This document shows positions 9,763 through 19,350 of a stretch of DNA of 64,000 nucleotides, piece after piece. The notes beneath the pieces were generated by a model. The model did not search any database. It had not been told where the DNA came from and saw only the letters and a list, made by a program, of their open reading frames with translations. This stretch comes from Amazonocrinis nigriterrae CENA67 (GTDB lineage Bacteria > Cyanobacteriota > Cyanobacteriia > Cyanobacteriales > Nostocaceae). The stretch lies in assembly GCF_016056305.1 (NCBI RefSeq), contig NZ_JAECZC010000001.1, positions 161,632 to 225,631 of the forward strand. The letters run 5' to 3'. The first letter of the stretch is position 1. Every line of letters starts with the position of its first letter. A program made the position numbers and the translations under genes.

Positions 9763-10449
9763 ATGGTTGTAAATTTGACTCAAACATCTGCTTCCACAGA
9801 ACTGCTAAAGCAAGTATTCCAGAGGATTGACGCACATAGTTGTCCCACATTATTTAATTTTCATATGCATACTGTCCACTCAGATGGAAGGTTGCAACCA
9901 TCTGTATTGATGGAACAGGCGATCGCGATCGGTCTGAAAGGTTTAGCTATTACCGATCATCACTGTATTGATGGATATCAAGCAGCACGTGTGTGGTTAG
10001 AGGATTGGCAGTGGAACAATCCTGAGAGCAGGATTCCACACCTATGGAGTGGTGCAGAAATTAATGCTAATCTTTTGGATAATGAAGTTCACATTTTAGC
10101 TTACGCATTCGAGCTAGAACACCCTAGTATTAAACCTTATCTGCAAAAAAGGCCGATTACAGGCAAAGGATATGAAGCAATCAATGTGATTGCAGCTATT
10201 CATGATGCTGGGGGATTAGCAGTGCTTGCTCACCCAGCTCGTTATCGGCGATCGCATTTTGATTTAATTCCGGCTGCGGCTGAAAGCGGAATTGATGGCG
10301 TTGAAACTTTCTATGCTTATAATAATCCGTCACCGTGGCGGCCAAGTGCTAGAGAATCAGAACAAGTGCAACAGTTGGCTAGTGAGTATAGTCTTTTAAA
10401 TACCTGTGGTACTGATACCCACGGATTAAACTTGCTACAACGGTTGTAA
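9763..10449 (+). CDS. PHP-domain phosphoesterase
   Basis: A metal-dependent phosphoesterase of the polymerase-histidinol-phosphatase superfamily, about 228 residues. Metal-ligand motifs appear in order: FNFHMHTVHSDG (HxH), AITDHHCIDG, the glutamate in WSGAEINA, VLAHPARY and CGTDTHG. The ORF can be read from 9715, but the ATG at 9763 follows AGAGGGGG and is the better start. Single-domain relatives include nucleoside 3',5'-bisphosphate phosphatases and 5'-3' exoribonucleases of the YciV/TrpH type; the exact substrate is not determined. A terminator-like hairpin follows. Confidence 0.85.
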   Translation: MVVNLTQTSASTELLKQVFQRIDAHSCPTLFNFHMHTVHSDGRLQPSVLMEQAIAIGLKGLAITDHHCIDGYQAARVWLEDWQWNNPESRIPHLWSGAEINANLLDNEVHILAYAFELEHPSIKPYLQKRPITGKGYEAINVIAAIHDAGGLAVLAHPARYRRSHFDLIPAAAESGIDGVETFYAYNNPSPWRPSARESEQVQQLASEYSLLNTCGTDTHGLNLLQRL

Positions 10450-10465
10450 TTGTGCAATTAAGTTT

Positions 10466-10503
10466 GCTTAAAACTCCTGGTTTAACAGCCAGGGGGTTTC
10501 TTA
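10466..10503 (+). terminator. Rho-independent terminator after the PHP gene
   Basis: AAACTCCTGG pairs with CCAGGGGGTTTC across a TTTAACAG loop, followed by a T-containing stretch, 20-50 bp after the stop. The stem has one or two mismatches. Confidence 0.65.
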
Positions 10504-10669
10504 TAGCAAAGTGCTGAGTGCTGAGTTCTGAGTAGGAAGCCAGTTGTTTATTGGCATTGAGCAATGAACATTATCCTAACCTATGTGACTACGGCTATCT
10601 ATATATTTTGAGATTGTGAAAGTCTGACTATTTTAGATTGAGCTACTTAATTAGTTTTTTGTATATTTG

Positions 10670-11826
10670 TTAGAGAAGTTGGTAAATTTGATTTACTGCG
10701 GTGATTATCACAGAGGATGCCTTTGCAACTTCTGCTTTGGTTGTGAATTTACCAATACCAATTCTTAACGCTCCCTCAATCAGATTTTCCGAAAGATTCA
10801 TAGCTTGTAAAACGTGTGATGGTGTGACAACACCTGATGAACAAGCTGCACCCGTAGAAATTTCTAACTGATGACGAACTCTAGCAATGATGGCAGTGTT
10901 GGGAATATTAGGGATAGAAATATGTAAGTTCCCTGATAAACGGTTATTTAAGTCGCCATTCACCATTAAATCAGGAATTGCAGCTTTGAGTAGGTTTTGC
11001 ACCTGATCTCGTAAAATTGCGATCGCAGTTTCATCTGCGGACATTTCCACTTGTCTCAATTGATCAATTGACAAGCTTCCCCCAAGCCAACAATTCCGGG
11101 TACATTGAGCGTACCTGATCTGAGTCCCTGTTGATGTCCGCCACCGTAAATCAGTGGTTGAAGATGATAACCTTTTCTGACTACTAATGCACCTACTCCT
11201 TGAGGTGCATAAAGTTTGTGTCCAGAAATAGCCAGATAGGTAATACCCCAATCTTGAAAGTTGAGGGGAATTTTACCAACTGCTTGGGAAGCATCGCATA
11301 AAAAAGGGATATTGTAGAAGGATGCGATCGCTCCAATTTTTTGGATTGGGTAAATTGTCCCTACTTCATTATTTGCAGCCATCACACAGAGTAAGGAAGC
11401 ACCAAAAGAGCATACCTTTTCCAGATGTTCTAAATCAATTTGAGCTTGTTGATTGACTTTTAACCAAACAATTTCCGCTAGTCCTTTTTTAGCTAATGCT
11501 TTACAAGTATCTATAACTGCTTTGTGTTCCACTGGCGAAACAATTATTTTCGCGGGAGTATTTTGTTGATTAATATGTCCTTGAATTGCTAAGTTAATGC
11601 TTTCTGTTGCACCAGAGGTAAAGATAATTTCCTTGGGAGAAGCATTGATTAATTCAGCTATTTGTAGACGAGCTTGTTTAACTGCTTGTACTGCTTGATC
11701 ACCATAACCATGATCTACACTATTAGCATTACCAAAAGTAGTAATCATATAGTGCATGACTTTTTCAGCTACTCTAGAGTCTACGGGAGTAGTTGAATGG
11801 TAATCGAGGTAGATTATGTTAGTCAT
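10670..11826 (-). pseudogene. Cysteine desulfurase (NifS/IscS/DndA type), frameshifted
   Basis: PLP enzyme that would mobilise sulfur from cysteine. The N-terminal part (11826 to about 11056) has IYLDYHSTTPVDSRV, FTSGATESINLA and the PLP lysine in ISGHKLYAPQGVGAL. The C-terminal part (from about 11071 down to 10670) has the catalytic cysteine in STGAACSSGVVTPSHVL. The two parts lie in different frames. The cause is visible: TCAATTGA is tandemly duplicated at 11056-11063 and 11064-11071. Removing one 8-bp copy restores GEACQLRQVEMSADET and a protein of about 383 residues. Position beside a nuclease/ATPase island with DUF4007 suggests a DndA-like role in DNA sulfur modification rather than housekeeping, but that is inference. 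Confidence 0.85.
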
Positions 11827-11921
11827 TTTTTTAACGCAGAGGAACGCTAAGTAAACGCAAAGGAACGCAGAGAATTATGATAACAACTCTCTGCGCCTCT
11901 GCGCCTCTGCGTGAGCTTTCA
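11827..11921. repeat. AACGCAGAGG / CCTCTGCG hairpin repeat
   Basis: ACGCAGAGGAACGC-type units are followed by the complementary CTCTGCGCCTCTGCGCCTCT. A long stem-loop lies between the MORC-like ATPase stop and the cysteine desulfurase start. This is a widespread cyanobacterial hairpin repeat and could attenuate read-through. Confidence 0.65.
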
Positions 11922-13748
11922 TCATAACTCATTTTCTAAAAATCTTCTGGCAACTCTTCCCCAATCAATGCGAGTATCTTGAGCATTAACTTTACGTTGA
12001 CCATCTGGTTGTTCATCCTCATATCTTGCCCATGCCATTAATAGCAACTTTAACCCATCTAAAGAGTTAACTAACCGAGAACGTAAAGTATCTATATCGG
12101 CTTTATCTACATCTTCCTCTAAAATTTCTACTAAGTTTTGATAAGCAGGATGATTAGTATTTAATGTAACTATTATTGCTCCTCCTCTGGGTTTAACTGA
12201 GAAGAAAGCAGGAGTATCAAGAGGAGCTTCAACAAAAGTATATTTTAAGCCATCATCTACTGTAGTAGCTGCTAATAATTCGGCTTGAGTTTCCGTAACC
12301 CCTTCCTCCTTTAAAGTTTCTTTAATAACCTGTTTTCGTTCTGCTTTTGGTAATTGCTCATCTGCATCACTTTTACCTTTATAACCCTGTGATTTACGTT
12401 CTTGAGTAACTGTAGTTGCTACTTTTTCAGGTTTATAAGGATCATGGCGTTTTTCAGTGGTGCTACGAGTACCTTTTGTTTGTGCTTTGAGTAAACCACG
12501 GATAACGCTTAATTGAGTCTTGATTTTGTAGGCTATATCTAAAAGAGAATTTTTTGGGTCTTCGTCTTCTTGAAGTTCTTCTTTAAGTTGAGTAACAGTT
12601 TTTCCATTATCTAATAAAGATTCAATATCAAATTGCAGAAGTTCAGCAAAGTTACGAGCCGATTGTTTATTATTGGTAACTCCAAAAATATCATCAAGAG
12701 AGGGCGGAAATTCTACTTCTATTCCCCACCATCTTTCCCTTGAATCATAAGCAATCACTATTCCTGTATCTATATCTAATTCTCTACCAGCACGAACTAC
12801 AGAAACGCCAACATTTTTAGCAGCGTGTTTGCCATGAAGTAAATCACCAGGATTTTTTCCTGGTTCGGCTTGGCGGGCATCTTCTTTTGCGTAGGAGAAA
12901 CGCACTTTTACATCATGTTCTTTATCTTTAAAATTAATTCTAAAAGGTACTTCGTAAGATGTATCACCTTCCCACGGACGAAACATTGCCTGATTATCAA
13001 ATGGTGCAGGACATGAGGTTTTTTCCATTAGATAACCTGGGTCATTAGGAAGAGCGTATTTTTCTACAATCAGGTCATATAAAGCATCTAAATCAAATGC
13101 CACCATGCGGATTTTGACTTGACGGCTATTGATAAATTTGCGATACATTCTGCCAATCACAAATTCAGAATTATCAATAATTGCTTTTCCGGTTCGCCAT
13201 ATACAACGGTCGATTTTTGACCAGACTACTAATGTGCCATTGTCACCAAATTTTTGACCGATTTTTGTCCAAATCATCGGAATCGGTTTAGCAGTAGGTT
13301 CTGGGACTTCGGTCATCCGCCGATTTTTGATTTCATCTAAATCCAGGTAACTATGCAGTGTATTTTCTATGCCATTTTGCCATGACCACACATCTACCCG
13401 TTGACATTGAGAAATAGAGGACGAAGGTAAACCCATACCAAAACGTCCGATTCCGGTATGTTTATCTTCGTCTAAATATGTACCATTGTCAAATTGCAGG
13501 GCGAGACGTAAAACTTTAGCGTCCATCCCACAACCATTATCTAACACTGCTATTTGTTCAATACGCGATCGCCTTCTTCCCTCTACTTGTTGCTTACGTT
13601 CACCACACAGTAACTCTACTTGGGATGCATCGGCTTGAATGGCATTATCCATTAATTCTGCGATCGCATAAGCAGCGTTTTTATAACCGTTATCGCGCAT
13701 AGCTTGGACTGCGAGGTGAGTCGGCACGATATCATGGGCGTTATTCAT
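11922..13748 (-). CDS. MORC-like GHKL ATPase of a defence/restriction locus
   Basis: A 608-residue protein with an N-terminal GHKL (HATPase_c_3) fold. Seen motifs are ELMDNAIQADA (N box), AVLDNGCGMD (G1) and TGIGRFGMGLPSSSISQC (G2). The central part (about 180-400) continues as an S5-like transducer region and the C-terminal third is charged. MORC/MutL-type ATPases are known to occur in restriction-like operons with SF2 helicases and nucleases, which matches the context here. I place the start at the ATG at 13748, eight bases after GGAGG; its ATGA overlaps the stop of the helicase remnant, so the two were translationally coupled. The frame is intact, unlike its neighbours. Confidence 0.8.
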   Translation of the reverse strand: MNNAHDIVPTHLAVQAMRDNGYKNAAYAIAELMDNAIQADASQVELLCGERKQQVEGRRRSRIEQIAVLDNGCGMDAKVLRLALQFDNGTYLDEDKHTGIGRFGMGLPSSSISQCQRVDVWSWQNGIENTLHSYLDLDEIKNRRMTEVPEPTAKPIPMIWTKIGQKFGDNGTLVVWSKIDRCIWRTGKAIIDNSEFVIGRMYRKFINSRQVKIRMVAFDLDALYDLIVEKYALPNDPGYLMEKTSCPAPFDNQAMFRPWEGDTSYEVPFRINFKDKEHDVKVRFSYAKEDARQAEPGKNPGDLLHGKHAAKNVGVSVVRAGRELDIDTGIVIAYDSRERWWGIEVEFPPSLDDIFGVTNNKQSARNFAELLQFDIESLLDNGKTVTQLKEELQEDEDPKNSLLDIAYKIKTQLSVIRGLLKAQTKGTRSTTEKRHDPYKPEKVATTVTQERKSQGYKGKSDADEQLPKAERKQVIKETLKEEGVTETQAELLAATTVDDGLKYTFVEAPLDTPAFFSVKPRGGAIIVTLNTNHPAYQNLVEILEEDVDKADIDTLRSRLVNSLDGLKLLLMAWARYEDEQPDGQRKVNAQDTRIDWGRVARRFLENEL

Positions 13749-14432
13749 GGGTTTTTCCTCCAAACGTCTTCCCAATTGTGAAAAGCTGATGCAACTGAAT
13801 TAAAACCAGGGAGTTGGCTATCTACAACCGTGACAATTTCGGCGGTAGCATTACCCCCAGCTTTGAGTCCGCGAATGGCGCGTCCTACCATTTGGCTGTA
13901 GAGAACAAGGGATTTGGTGGGACGGGCGATAACGGCGGCGCTGGTTTTGGGTGCGTCGAAGCCAGTGGTTAAAACGCCGTAGTTACATAAAATCTTGGTT
14001 TGCTGCTGTTCGTCTTTATAACTCGGTGTTAATATCAGCCCAAGTCCGTCCGGGTGTGGCGGTTAAACCTAATAAGGCGGTTTTTTCGTAGGGGACGACG
14101 AGGGAATCTAAGACAAGTTTATAGGTTTCGGCAACTGCTTGATGGGCTTCATCGATAATTACCAATGAACAACGCACACCGAGTTGATTAATAAAGCGAA
14201 TACTCTTTTTAGCGGCGTGATAGACTTTGGCTAATCCTGCTACTACTAAGCCGTCTTGGGCTTGTGCTAAGTCTAACTCATGGTTGCCCCAGAAGCGGTA
14301 AGTGGTGGTGGGGCGATCACCTAAACAGTCCCAAGCTTTCTCAAATTCTGTAACCGCTTGTTCGCAAAGTTCTTCACTATATGCTAACCAGATTACTAGA
14401 GTGGGTTCATTATTTCTCAGGCATAAATCCAA
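13745..14432 (-). pseudogene. SF2 DEAH-type helicase remnant
   Basis: The open part (14016-14432) carries motif II as VIIDEAHQAV and motif III as GLTATPGRTW. After its stop, another frame from about 14017 to 13745 encodes motif V/VI sequence: LCNYGVLTTGFDAPKTSAAV and SLVLYSQMVGRAIRG, ending WEDVWRKNP. Walker A (motif I) and the N-terminus are absent. The sequence between motif III and the C-terminal RecA domain is also missing, consistent with an internal deletion near 14015 that also shifts frame. A stop (TAA) sits directly before the first in-frame codon at 14432, and the HTH-HNH gene overlaps this end. The full gene would have been the helicase subunit partnering the MORC-like ATPase. Confidence 0.82.
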
Positions 14433-15799
14433 TTAGGACTAAAACCTTGCATAGTTGCTAAACAAATTAAAGGTTGGATAGTTTTCTCATAAGCATTAAA
14501 AAGAATTTCTAAGTTTAACAAATCCTCTGCTTGATTAACTTTCAAATCTGCTACAAAGGATTCAATATCATTAAACCACTTTTTTTGAGTAACGTTTTGC
14601 TTATAAATGGTTAAGCCCAAATGTTGTAATCTTATAAAGTTTTGAAGATATTTTTCTGATGGTAAATTATTAGACTTAGAAGAATTAACAGATGTTGTAG
14701 TTGGAATCAAATTCCATAATTGATCATGAGCAACAAATGACCAAGGCAGATAATGATCTAATGAAATCTCATCTTTATCCAATTTAATTTTAGAATAAAT
14801 ACATTCAATATCTTGATATTGTAAAATAGTTTTCCAATATTGAGTTTGATGAACTAAGGAATCTCTTCCTTGTGGCATAAATAATTTATTCACTACATTG
14901 GGAGTACTAGGGTTTCTTTCTTGCATATAATTTAACCATTCCCAATATGCCCAGCCCCGAACTATTGTGTAATGTTGCTCTAAATACTGAATCCAATCTG
15001 GATGTAAAATAATAGCGTTGCAATTTTTCTGGTCTTCAGCATTAAAACAGTATAAAGGCTTTTTACTATTAAATTGATTATTCGCTAAATTAATTATAGT
15101 TGGATTAACATCATAATCTTTTAATCCTCTAGTTTCTTGTGTAAAAAAAGGACGAATTAAACGATAAGAAACATAGCGATTAATAGAGTTAATAGTATCC
15201 TCAATATTTTGATTGTTAATAGTATTTCGTAAAAGCTTTTTATCTGTGTCTCTAAACTTTAAAATCGGTTCTGTAATTTCTAGCTCAAGAGTATCTAATT
15301 TATTAGCAATTTGGTCTTGTGTCCCAAAAGATAGTTTAAAATATTTGTGAGGATACCAAGCATTAGCCAACATTTCAACAATAATCTCTCGAAAGCTAAT
15401 AGGTGATAGGGTATCGAATTTTCTTCTTTTGAGAATATCTAATAATGATAAAAAATAGAGATATTTATAAGAATTAGTTGTATCTTTAAAAATTTGTGCT
15501 AAAACTGTAACATTAACTTGGCCTGATAGGGGCAAGTCTTGATTGATAAGTTGATTTTTAAATAATGTCAACTTTCCTAGATATGCTTGAATGAAATCAT
15601 TTGCAGCTGATTTATTAATCTTATTTAATACCTTAACGATTTCTGCAACACTTTCAGCTGTAGGATCGATTTTTTCGTGATACCAACGGAAGACAATCGG
15701 ACGCTCAACTCCTAAACCTGTCGCCAGTTGGCTTTGGCTGATGTTGTAAGACTCTAAAACCTGTTTTAGTGCTTGTCCTGCTTTTCCCATAATCTCCAT
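14417..15799 (-). CDS. HTH-domain HNH endonuclease-like protein
   Basis: A 460-residue protein. Residues about 5-60 form an XRE/Cro-type helix-turn-helix (LESYNISQSQLATGLGVERP, VFRWYHEKIDPTAESVAEIV). Residues about 330-395 form an HNH nuclease (ECIYSKIKL, ISLDHYLPWSFVAHDQLWNL, SSKSNNLPS) in which the Asp-His and later Asn residues are visible. The usual second cysteine of a zinc-binding CxxC appears replaced (CIYS), so structural zinc may be lost. Coding sequence ends by running over the truncated helicase start. It could be a self-regulating nuclease of the defence island. A second Met (15790) is an alternative start. Confidence 0.72.
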   Translation of the reverse strand: MEIMGKAGQALKQVLESYNISQSQLATGLGVERPIVFRWYHEKIDPTAESVAEIVKVLNKINKSAANDFIQAYLGKLTLFKNQLINQDLPLSGQVNVTVLAQIFKDTTNSYKYLYFLSLLDILKRRKFDTLSPISFREIIVEMLANAWYPHKYFKLSFGTQDQIANKLDTLELEITEPILKFRDTDKKLLRNTINNQNIEDTINSINRYVSYRLIRPFFTQETRGLKDYDVNPTIINLANNQFNSKKPLYCFNAEDQKNCNAIILHPDWIQYLEQHYTIVRGWAYWEWLNYMQERNPSTPNVVNKLFMPQGRDSLVHQTQYWKTILQYQDIECIYSKIKLDKDEISLDHYLPWSFVAHDQLWNLIPTTTSVNSSKSNNLPSEKYLQNFIRLQHLGLTIYKQNVTQKKWFNDIESFVADLKVNQAEDLLNLEILFNAYEKTIQPLICLATMQGFSPNWIYA

Positions 15800-15855
15800 T
15801 ATTACAGGACAGGAAGCAAAATTTTGTTAATTTTCATGATAACTAATATTTAATT

Positions 15856-15879
15856 TTTGTTATCACATGTGATAACAAA
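15856..15879. promoter_or_regulatory. Perfect 24-bp palindrome, candidate operator
   Basis: TTTGTTATCACA followed directly by TGTGATAACAAA gives 12-bp perfect arms. It lies in the 108-bp divergent spacer between the HTH-HNH gene (start 15799) and the 73-residue gene (start 15908). A symmetric site of this size is what a dimeric XRE-type regulator would bind, so autoregulation by the adjacent HTH protein is the natural hypothesis. Confidence 0.65.
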
Positions 15880-15907
15880 GGCACTAGAAAAATTAAACAG
15901 GTGAATT

Positions 15908-16129
15908 ATGGCAGAAGAATTTGTGACACCAGAAGATGACAACAGCAATCAATTCCAAGTAAATAGAGAAAAAATTAAACACATATTAGTCGGTAGTCCT
16001 AATGTAGTGAAGAGGACTATTCATCTGTTGCATACTGTAGGTTATGCAGAGGTAGGTTCTTGGTCTAAACCTGTAATTGCAGGTAGTTTAGGTGAATTAG
16101 GCGATATAGTGACTGTATTAATTAGATAG
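15908..16129 (+). CDS. Conserved small hypothetical protein
   Basis: A 73-residue protein with an acidic N-terminus (MAEEFVTPEDDNSNQF) and a C-terminal VGYAEVGSWSKPVIAGSLGE segment with a hydrophobic tail (DIVTVLIR). It has no signal peptide or clear motif. CAGGTG lies about nine bases upstream of the ATG, a weak ribosome-binding site. It is divergent from the HTH-HNH gene across the palindrome. I do not recognise a function; similar short proteins often precede nuclease-like genes in cyanobacteria. Confidence 0.55.
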   Translation: MAEEFVTPEDDNSNQFQVNREKIKHILVGSPNVVKRTIHLLHTVGYAEVGSWSKPVIAGSLGELGDIVTVLIR

Positions 16130-16628
16130 CAAATCTAGGAATAAAAGGTGTAGGAAGTTGGTACGATCGCGCAGGAGTGGCCACCATAGGCGATCGCGCC
16201 AGTTCTTTATGATTTAAATAATTAGAGGAAACCTAATTGAATGACGCGCTTCATACATGATAAATTCGCTAAAGATTATTTAGAAGAATTGCTAAAAGAT
16301 TACGGAGAAGTCAAAGCATCAGAAAAAGTATCAGGAGAGGTTAAAGAAATAGATGTTTTATTTACTCCTTTTAAACAGCAAAACTCTAATTTACAAATAC
16401 TGGGTTTGCTAGGAAGATTTGCTGAAAATCCTGCAATTATAGAACCCTTCCGCAATCCAGCTTCTACCGATGAAATATGCGACTGTATTCTAAAATTATT
16501 AGAAGTAAAGGCTTTCTTAAGACGAGAAGCAAAAGCTAATAAAACCAAACTTCAAGACTCAGAAATTCCCCAATTGTGGGTTATTACACCTACCGTATCT
16601 GAAACTAGATTGTCTAGCTTTGGAACTA

Positions 16629-18080
16629 TCCCTCTTCTGTCACTTTCCGGGTATTCTGAATAAAAGAATAAAAAAAGAAAACCCTGAAAGGTAAGTGGGA
16701 CAATGGATGTAGAGTTACAAATCCTCAAACATTTAGCAAGAGATGCTCACCCAACAGTTGCCATCATAGATGAATATTGTGCAGAGTATAAAGACCTGTT
16801 TAAGGAAGTAAGAAATTATGAGTGCTTCAAATATTTACACATGGGGATAATATCAACTATAAAACGAAAATCGTTACCAGAGATAGCAAAGGTAGTGAGC
16901 ATAAACTCAGCCCAGTCATTACATCATTTTTTAGCAAATTCAGATTGGTCAGTAGATGAATTAAAACAACGAAGATTAAATAAACTCAAGCAAGCACTAA
17001 ATGGTCAGACGATGACAGTAGTAATAGATGAAACCGGAGATAGAAAAAAAGGTAAAAAGACGGATTATGTATCTAGACAATATTTAGGAAGCATAGGGAA
17101 AGTAGATAATGGAATAGTTTCAGTTAACGCCTATGGAGTTTACGCTAACATAACTTTTCCATTAATCTTCAAAGTATTTAAACCAAAAGGAACACTAAAG
17201 GAGTCAGATAAGTATAAAACTAAAATAGAGTTAGCATCAGAGATAATTACAGAGTTAATGGAATCAGGCTTCAATATTGAATTAGTATTAGCTGATAGTT
17301 TATATGGTGAAAGTAGCCAATTTATTAGAAAATTAGCAGAATATAACTTAGGTTATGTGGTATCGATTAGAAGTAATCATGGAGTCTGGTTGCCTTCAGG
17401 TCAAAGTGTTAGGGCAAATAAGTGGTGTAAATTCTCTAGAACCTTTAGCAATCAAAAATCACAGACTAGATATATCCGAGAAATAATTTATGGTAAAAAA
17501 AGAGCCATAACTTACTGGGAAATAACTACTGACCCAGAAACCTTACCAGAAAATTCTACCTGCTTCGTGATGACGAATCTTCAAGGGAATTTGAAGAAGA
17601 TTTTAGGCGACTTATATGGATTAAGAACCTGGGTAGAATATGGTTTTCGCTACTTGTAAACAGGAATTGGGGTGGACAGATTACCGTTTCACTAATTTCC
17701 AACATATTGAGAGATGGTGGGAGATTATTTTTAGTGTTTATACGATGATTAGTTTAAATTCTCCAGTCTTCTTAGGCTTGAATCAATCTCATCAACTAGA
17801 GACTGAACCACAAGAAAGTAATGATGTTGATTTTTCTAATCATCCACAATGGAATCATGAATCTGGATGGAAGAATACTTTAAATAATCTGCGTCTTATT
17901 ATCCAACCACTTTTACTATTTTGGTTGATTTATCCCTGGTTAAGTATTTTCCCTAATTCAGATTTGTTACTAGGATTCAATCATTTAATTGCCGCCATGA
18001 ATCAATTTAAACCCTGTTATTCTTCTGGATGATTTAGCTTCTTTACTACTTGCTTATTTCGGAGAGTGACAGAAGAGGGA
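16629..18080 (+). mobile_element. IS701-family insertion sequence, frameshifted
   Basis: 1452 bp bounded by inverted repeats: TCCCTCTTCTGTCACTTTCCG at the left, the same with one mismatch (C for T at position 17) as the complement of the right end. A 2-bp TA flanks both ends, and excision with one TA restores the host reading frame. It carries one transposase gene, disrupted by a frameshift near 17650. Confidence 0.85.
16703..18032 (+). pseudogene. IS701-family transposase, frameshifted
   Basis: DDE transposase in two frames. The first part (16703-17659) has the catalytic region VIDETGDRKKGKKTDYVSRQ, LVLADSLYGESSQFI and the C-terminal LYGLRTWVEYGF, where the catalytic Glu lies. The second part (from about 17652 to 18032) continues as CKQELGWTDYRFTNFQHIER and a hydrophobic C-terminus. 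Relatives read WVEYGFRQCKQELGWTDYRF without a break, so one extra base near 17650-17655 explains the shift. The element is unlikely to move on its own unless the shift is a sequencing error. Confidence 0.85.
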
Positions 18081-18631
18081 TATACAAAAAGAAGATTGGT
18101 TCTCAGGAGTACATTTTCTACCAGAAGCCTTGAGGACAGCAATTGTAGCAATACATCAACTACCGCAAACACCAGAAACATTATGGTTAAGGCTTTTAGG
18201 TAGAGGAAACGTTCAGTCACAAGCGATTATCGAGTTGCAAGCGTTACCATTAAATCATCCATACCTGGAAGCAACACTAAAATTAGTTTACAACTTGCGC
18301 GAAAATTTGAGAGTAAACCAAGAATTAGAAGCAGATGATCGGGAGTTAATTATGCGACTAGAACCACTTTATCAAAGAGATAGAGAACAAGCTAAACAAG
18401 AGGGAAGACAAGAGGGAAGACAAGAGGGAGAACAAGGTTTAGTTATACGCTTACTCAATCGCCGTATTGGGGAAATTAATGAATCATTAATCGAGCGAAT
18501 CAAAGGATTATCCATTGAAAAATTAGAAAATCTAGGAGAAGCATTACTAGACTTTTCTACTGTGGCTGATTTAGAAACTTGGTTGAACCAACAATAAGGA
18601 TAAATCATCACTAGTAGATTTTTGATAACTT

Positions 18632-18659
18632 AGTCGGGGATAGTTTCTCCGACTTTTTT
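18632..18659. terminator. Terminator between convergent genes
   Basis: AGTCGGGGA pairs with TCTCCGACT across a short loop, followed by TTTTTT. It sits 35 bp after the DUF4351 stop and before the convergent 219-residue gene, and could serve the plus strand. Confidence 0.75.
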
Positions 18660-18690
18660 AAACAAAATTTGAATTTAAAAAATTCCTCTT

Positions 18691-19350
18691 TTATCCGAAG
18701 CTTTTACCTTTGATATTTTCATCAACTCGCTTCTCTTCAATTTTAGTAACTGCATCTAGCAAATCAGAAATTAAAATCCGTTCACTCAACTTTGCTAAAA
18801 TCGCTTGTCGTAACTGCTGATCATCAGGTAATTGATCCAGAATTTTGTCAACTATCTCCTCAACTTGCAATTCTCTGCCATGATCTACCCATACCATTCG
18901 ATTGAGATCATTACCATCGGGACGAGTTATGGTAATTCGTCGGACTTCAAAACCTTTGCCTTTGGCGGCGACTTCCTTTTGCAAAGCTTCCAGATTCTTA
19001 AATCGTCGCACCAAATCCGCTAACTTCATTTCAAAAGCGATCGCATCTTCATCTGTCCACGACTCAGCAGGTTTATCCGCTACAATCATCACCAAAGCTT
19101 CCAACCACTGAGAATCACTCTTAGTTTCATCCGATGCTGCACGAATAAAGCGTTTTAGTAAGGGTTCAATACATTTTTCCGCTAAATAATTCGCCCTTAC
19201 CCGCAAATCTTCCCTGAGTTTTGTTTCCTGACTTCTGACACCAAAGCCTTCATAAATCAGTTTTTGACAATCACTCAATAAATGATCGTAAGCCGTATGA
19301 ATCTCTCTGAGGGCATGAACTAACTTAGTGCGTAAATTTTTCGCTGTCAC
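18691..19350 (-). CDS. Hypothetical protein, last gene of the DUF4007-ATPase operon
   Basis: A 219-residue, mainly helical, charged protein (YDHLLSDCQKLIYEGFGVRS near the start; LDQLPDDQQLRQAILAKLSE near the end). No enzyme motif is visible. Its GTG start at 19350 overlaps the TGA of the large ATPase (GTGA), so it is translationally coupled and probably part of the same complex. The frame is intact. I do not recognise the family by name. Confidence 0.65.
   Translation of the reverse strand: MTAKNLRTKLVHALREIHTAYDHLLSDCQKLIYEGFGVRSQETKLREDLRVRANYLAEKCIEPLLKRFIRAASDETKSDSQWLEALVMIVADKPAESWTDEDAIAFEMKLADLVRRFKNLEALQKEVAAKGKGFEVRRITITRPDGNDLNRMVWVDHGRELQVEEIVDKILDQLPDDQQLRQAILAKLSERILISDLLDAVTKIEEKRVDENIKGKSFG

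Larger units (their letters stand above)
16241..18597 (+). pseudogene. DUF4351-type nuclease-like gene split by an IS701 element
   Basis: The 5' part (16241-16628) encodes MTRFIHDKFAKDYLEELL and a GEVKEIDVLFTP segment compatible with a PD-(D/E)XK fold. The 3' part (18083-18597) encodes KEDWFSGVHFLPEALR, a charged repeat (QEGRQEGRQEGEQG) and the DUF4351 helix (LVIRLLNRRIGEINESLIER ... LENLGEALLDFSTVADLETW). Removing the 1452-bp element together with one TA restores one 300-residue frame (TIQKEDWF at the junction). This family resembles cyanobacterial Rpn-like nuclease/transposase-associated proteins; activity is unknown. A terminator follows at 18632. Confidence 0.8.

Noticed and set aside
16629-18080. 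Insertion sequence as part of the CAST or a MITE
   Set aside because: It has its own distinct inverted repeats, an IS701-type transposase and TA flanks, and lies 5.5 kb outside the CAST boundary.
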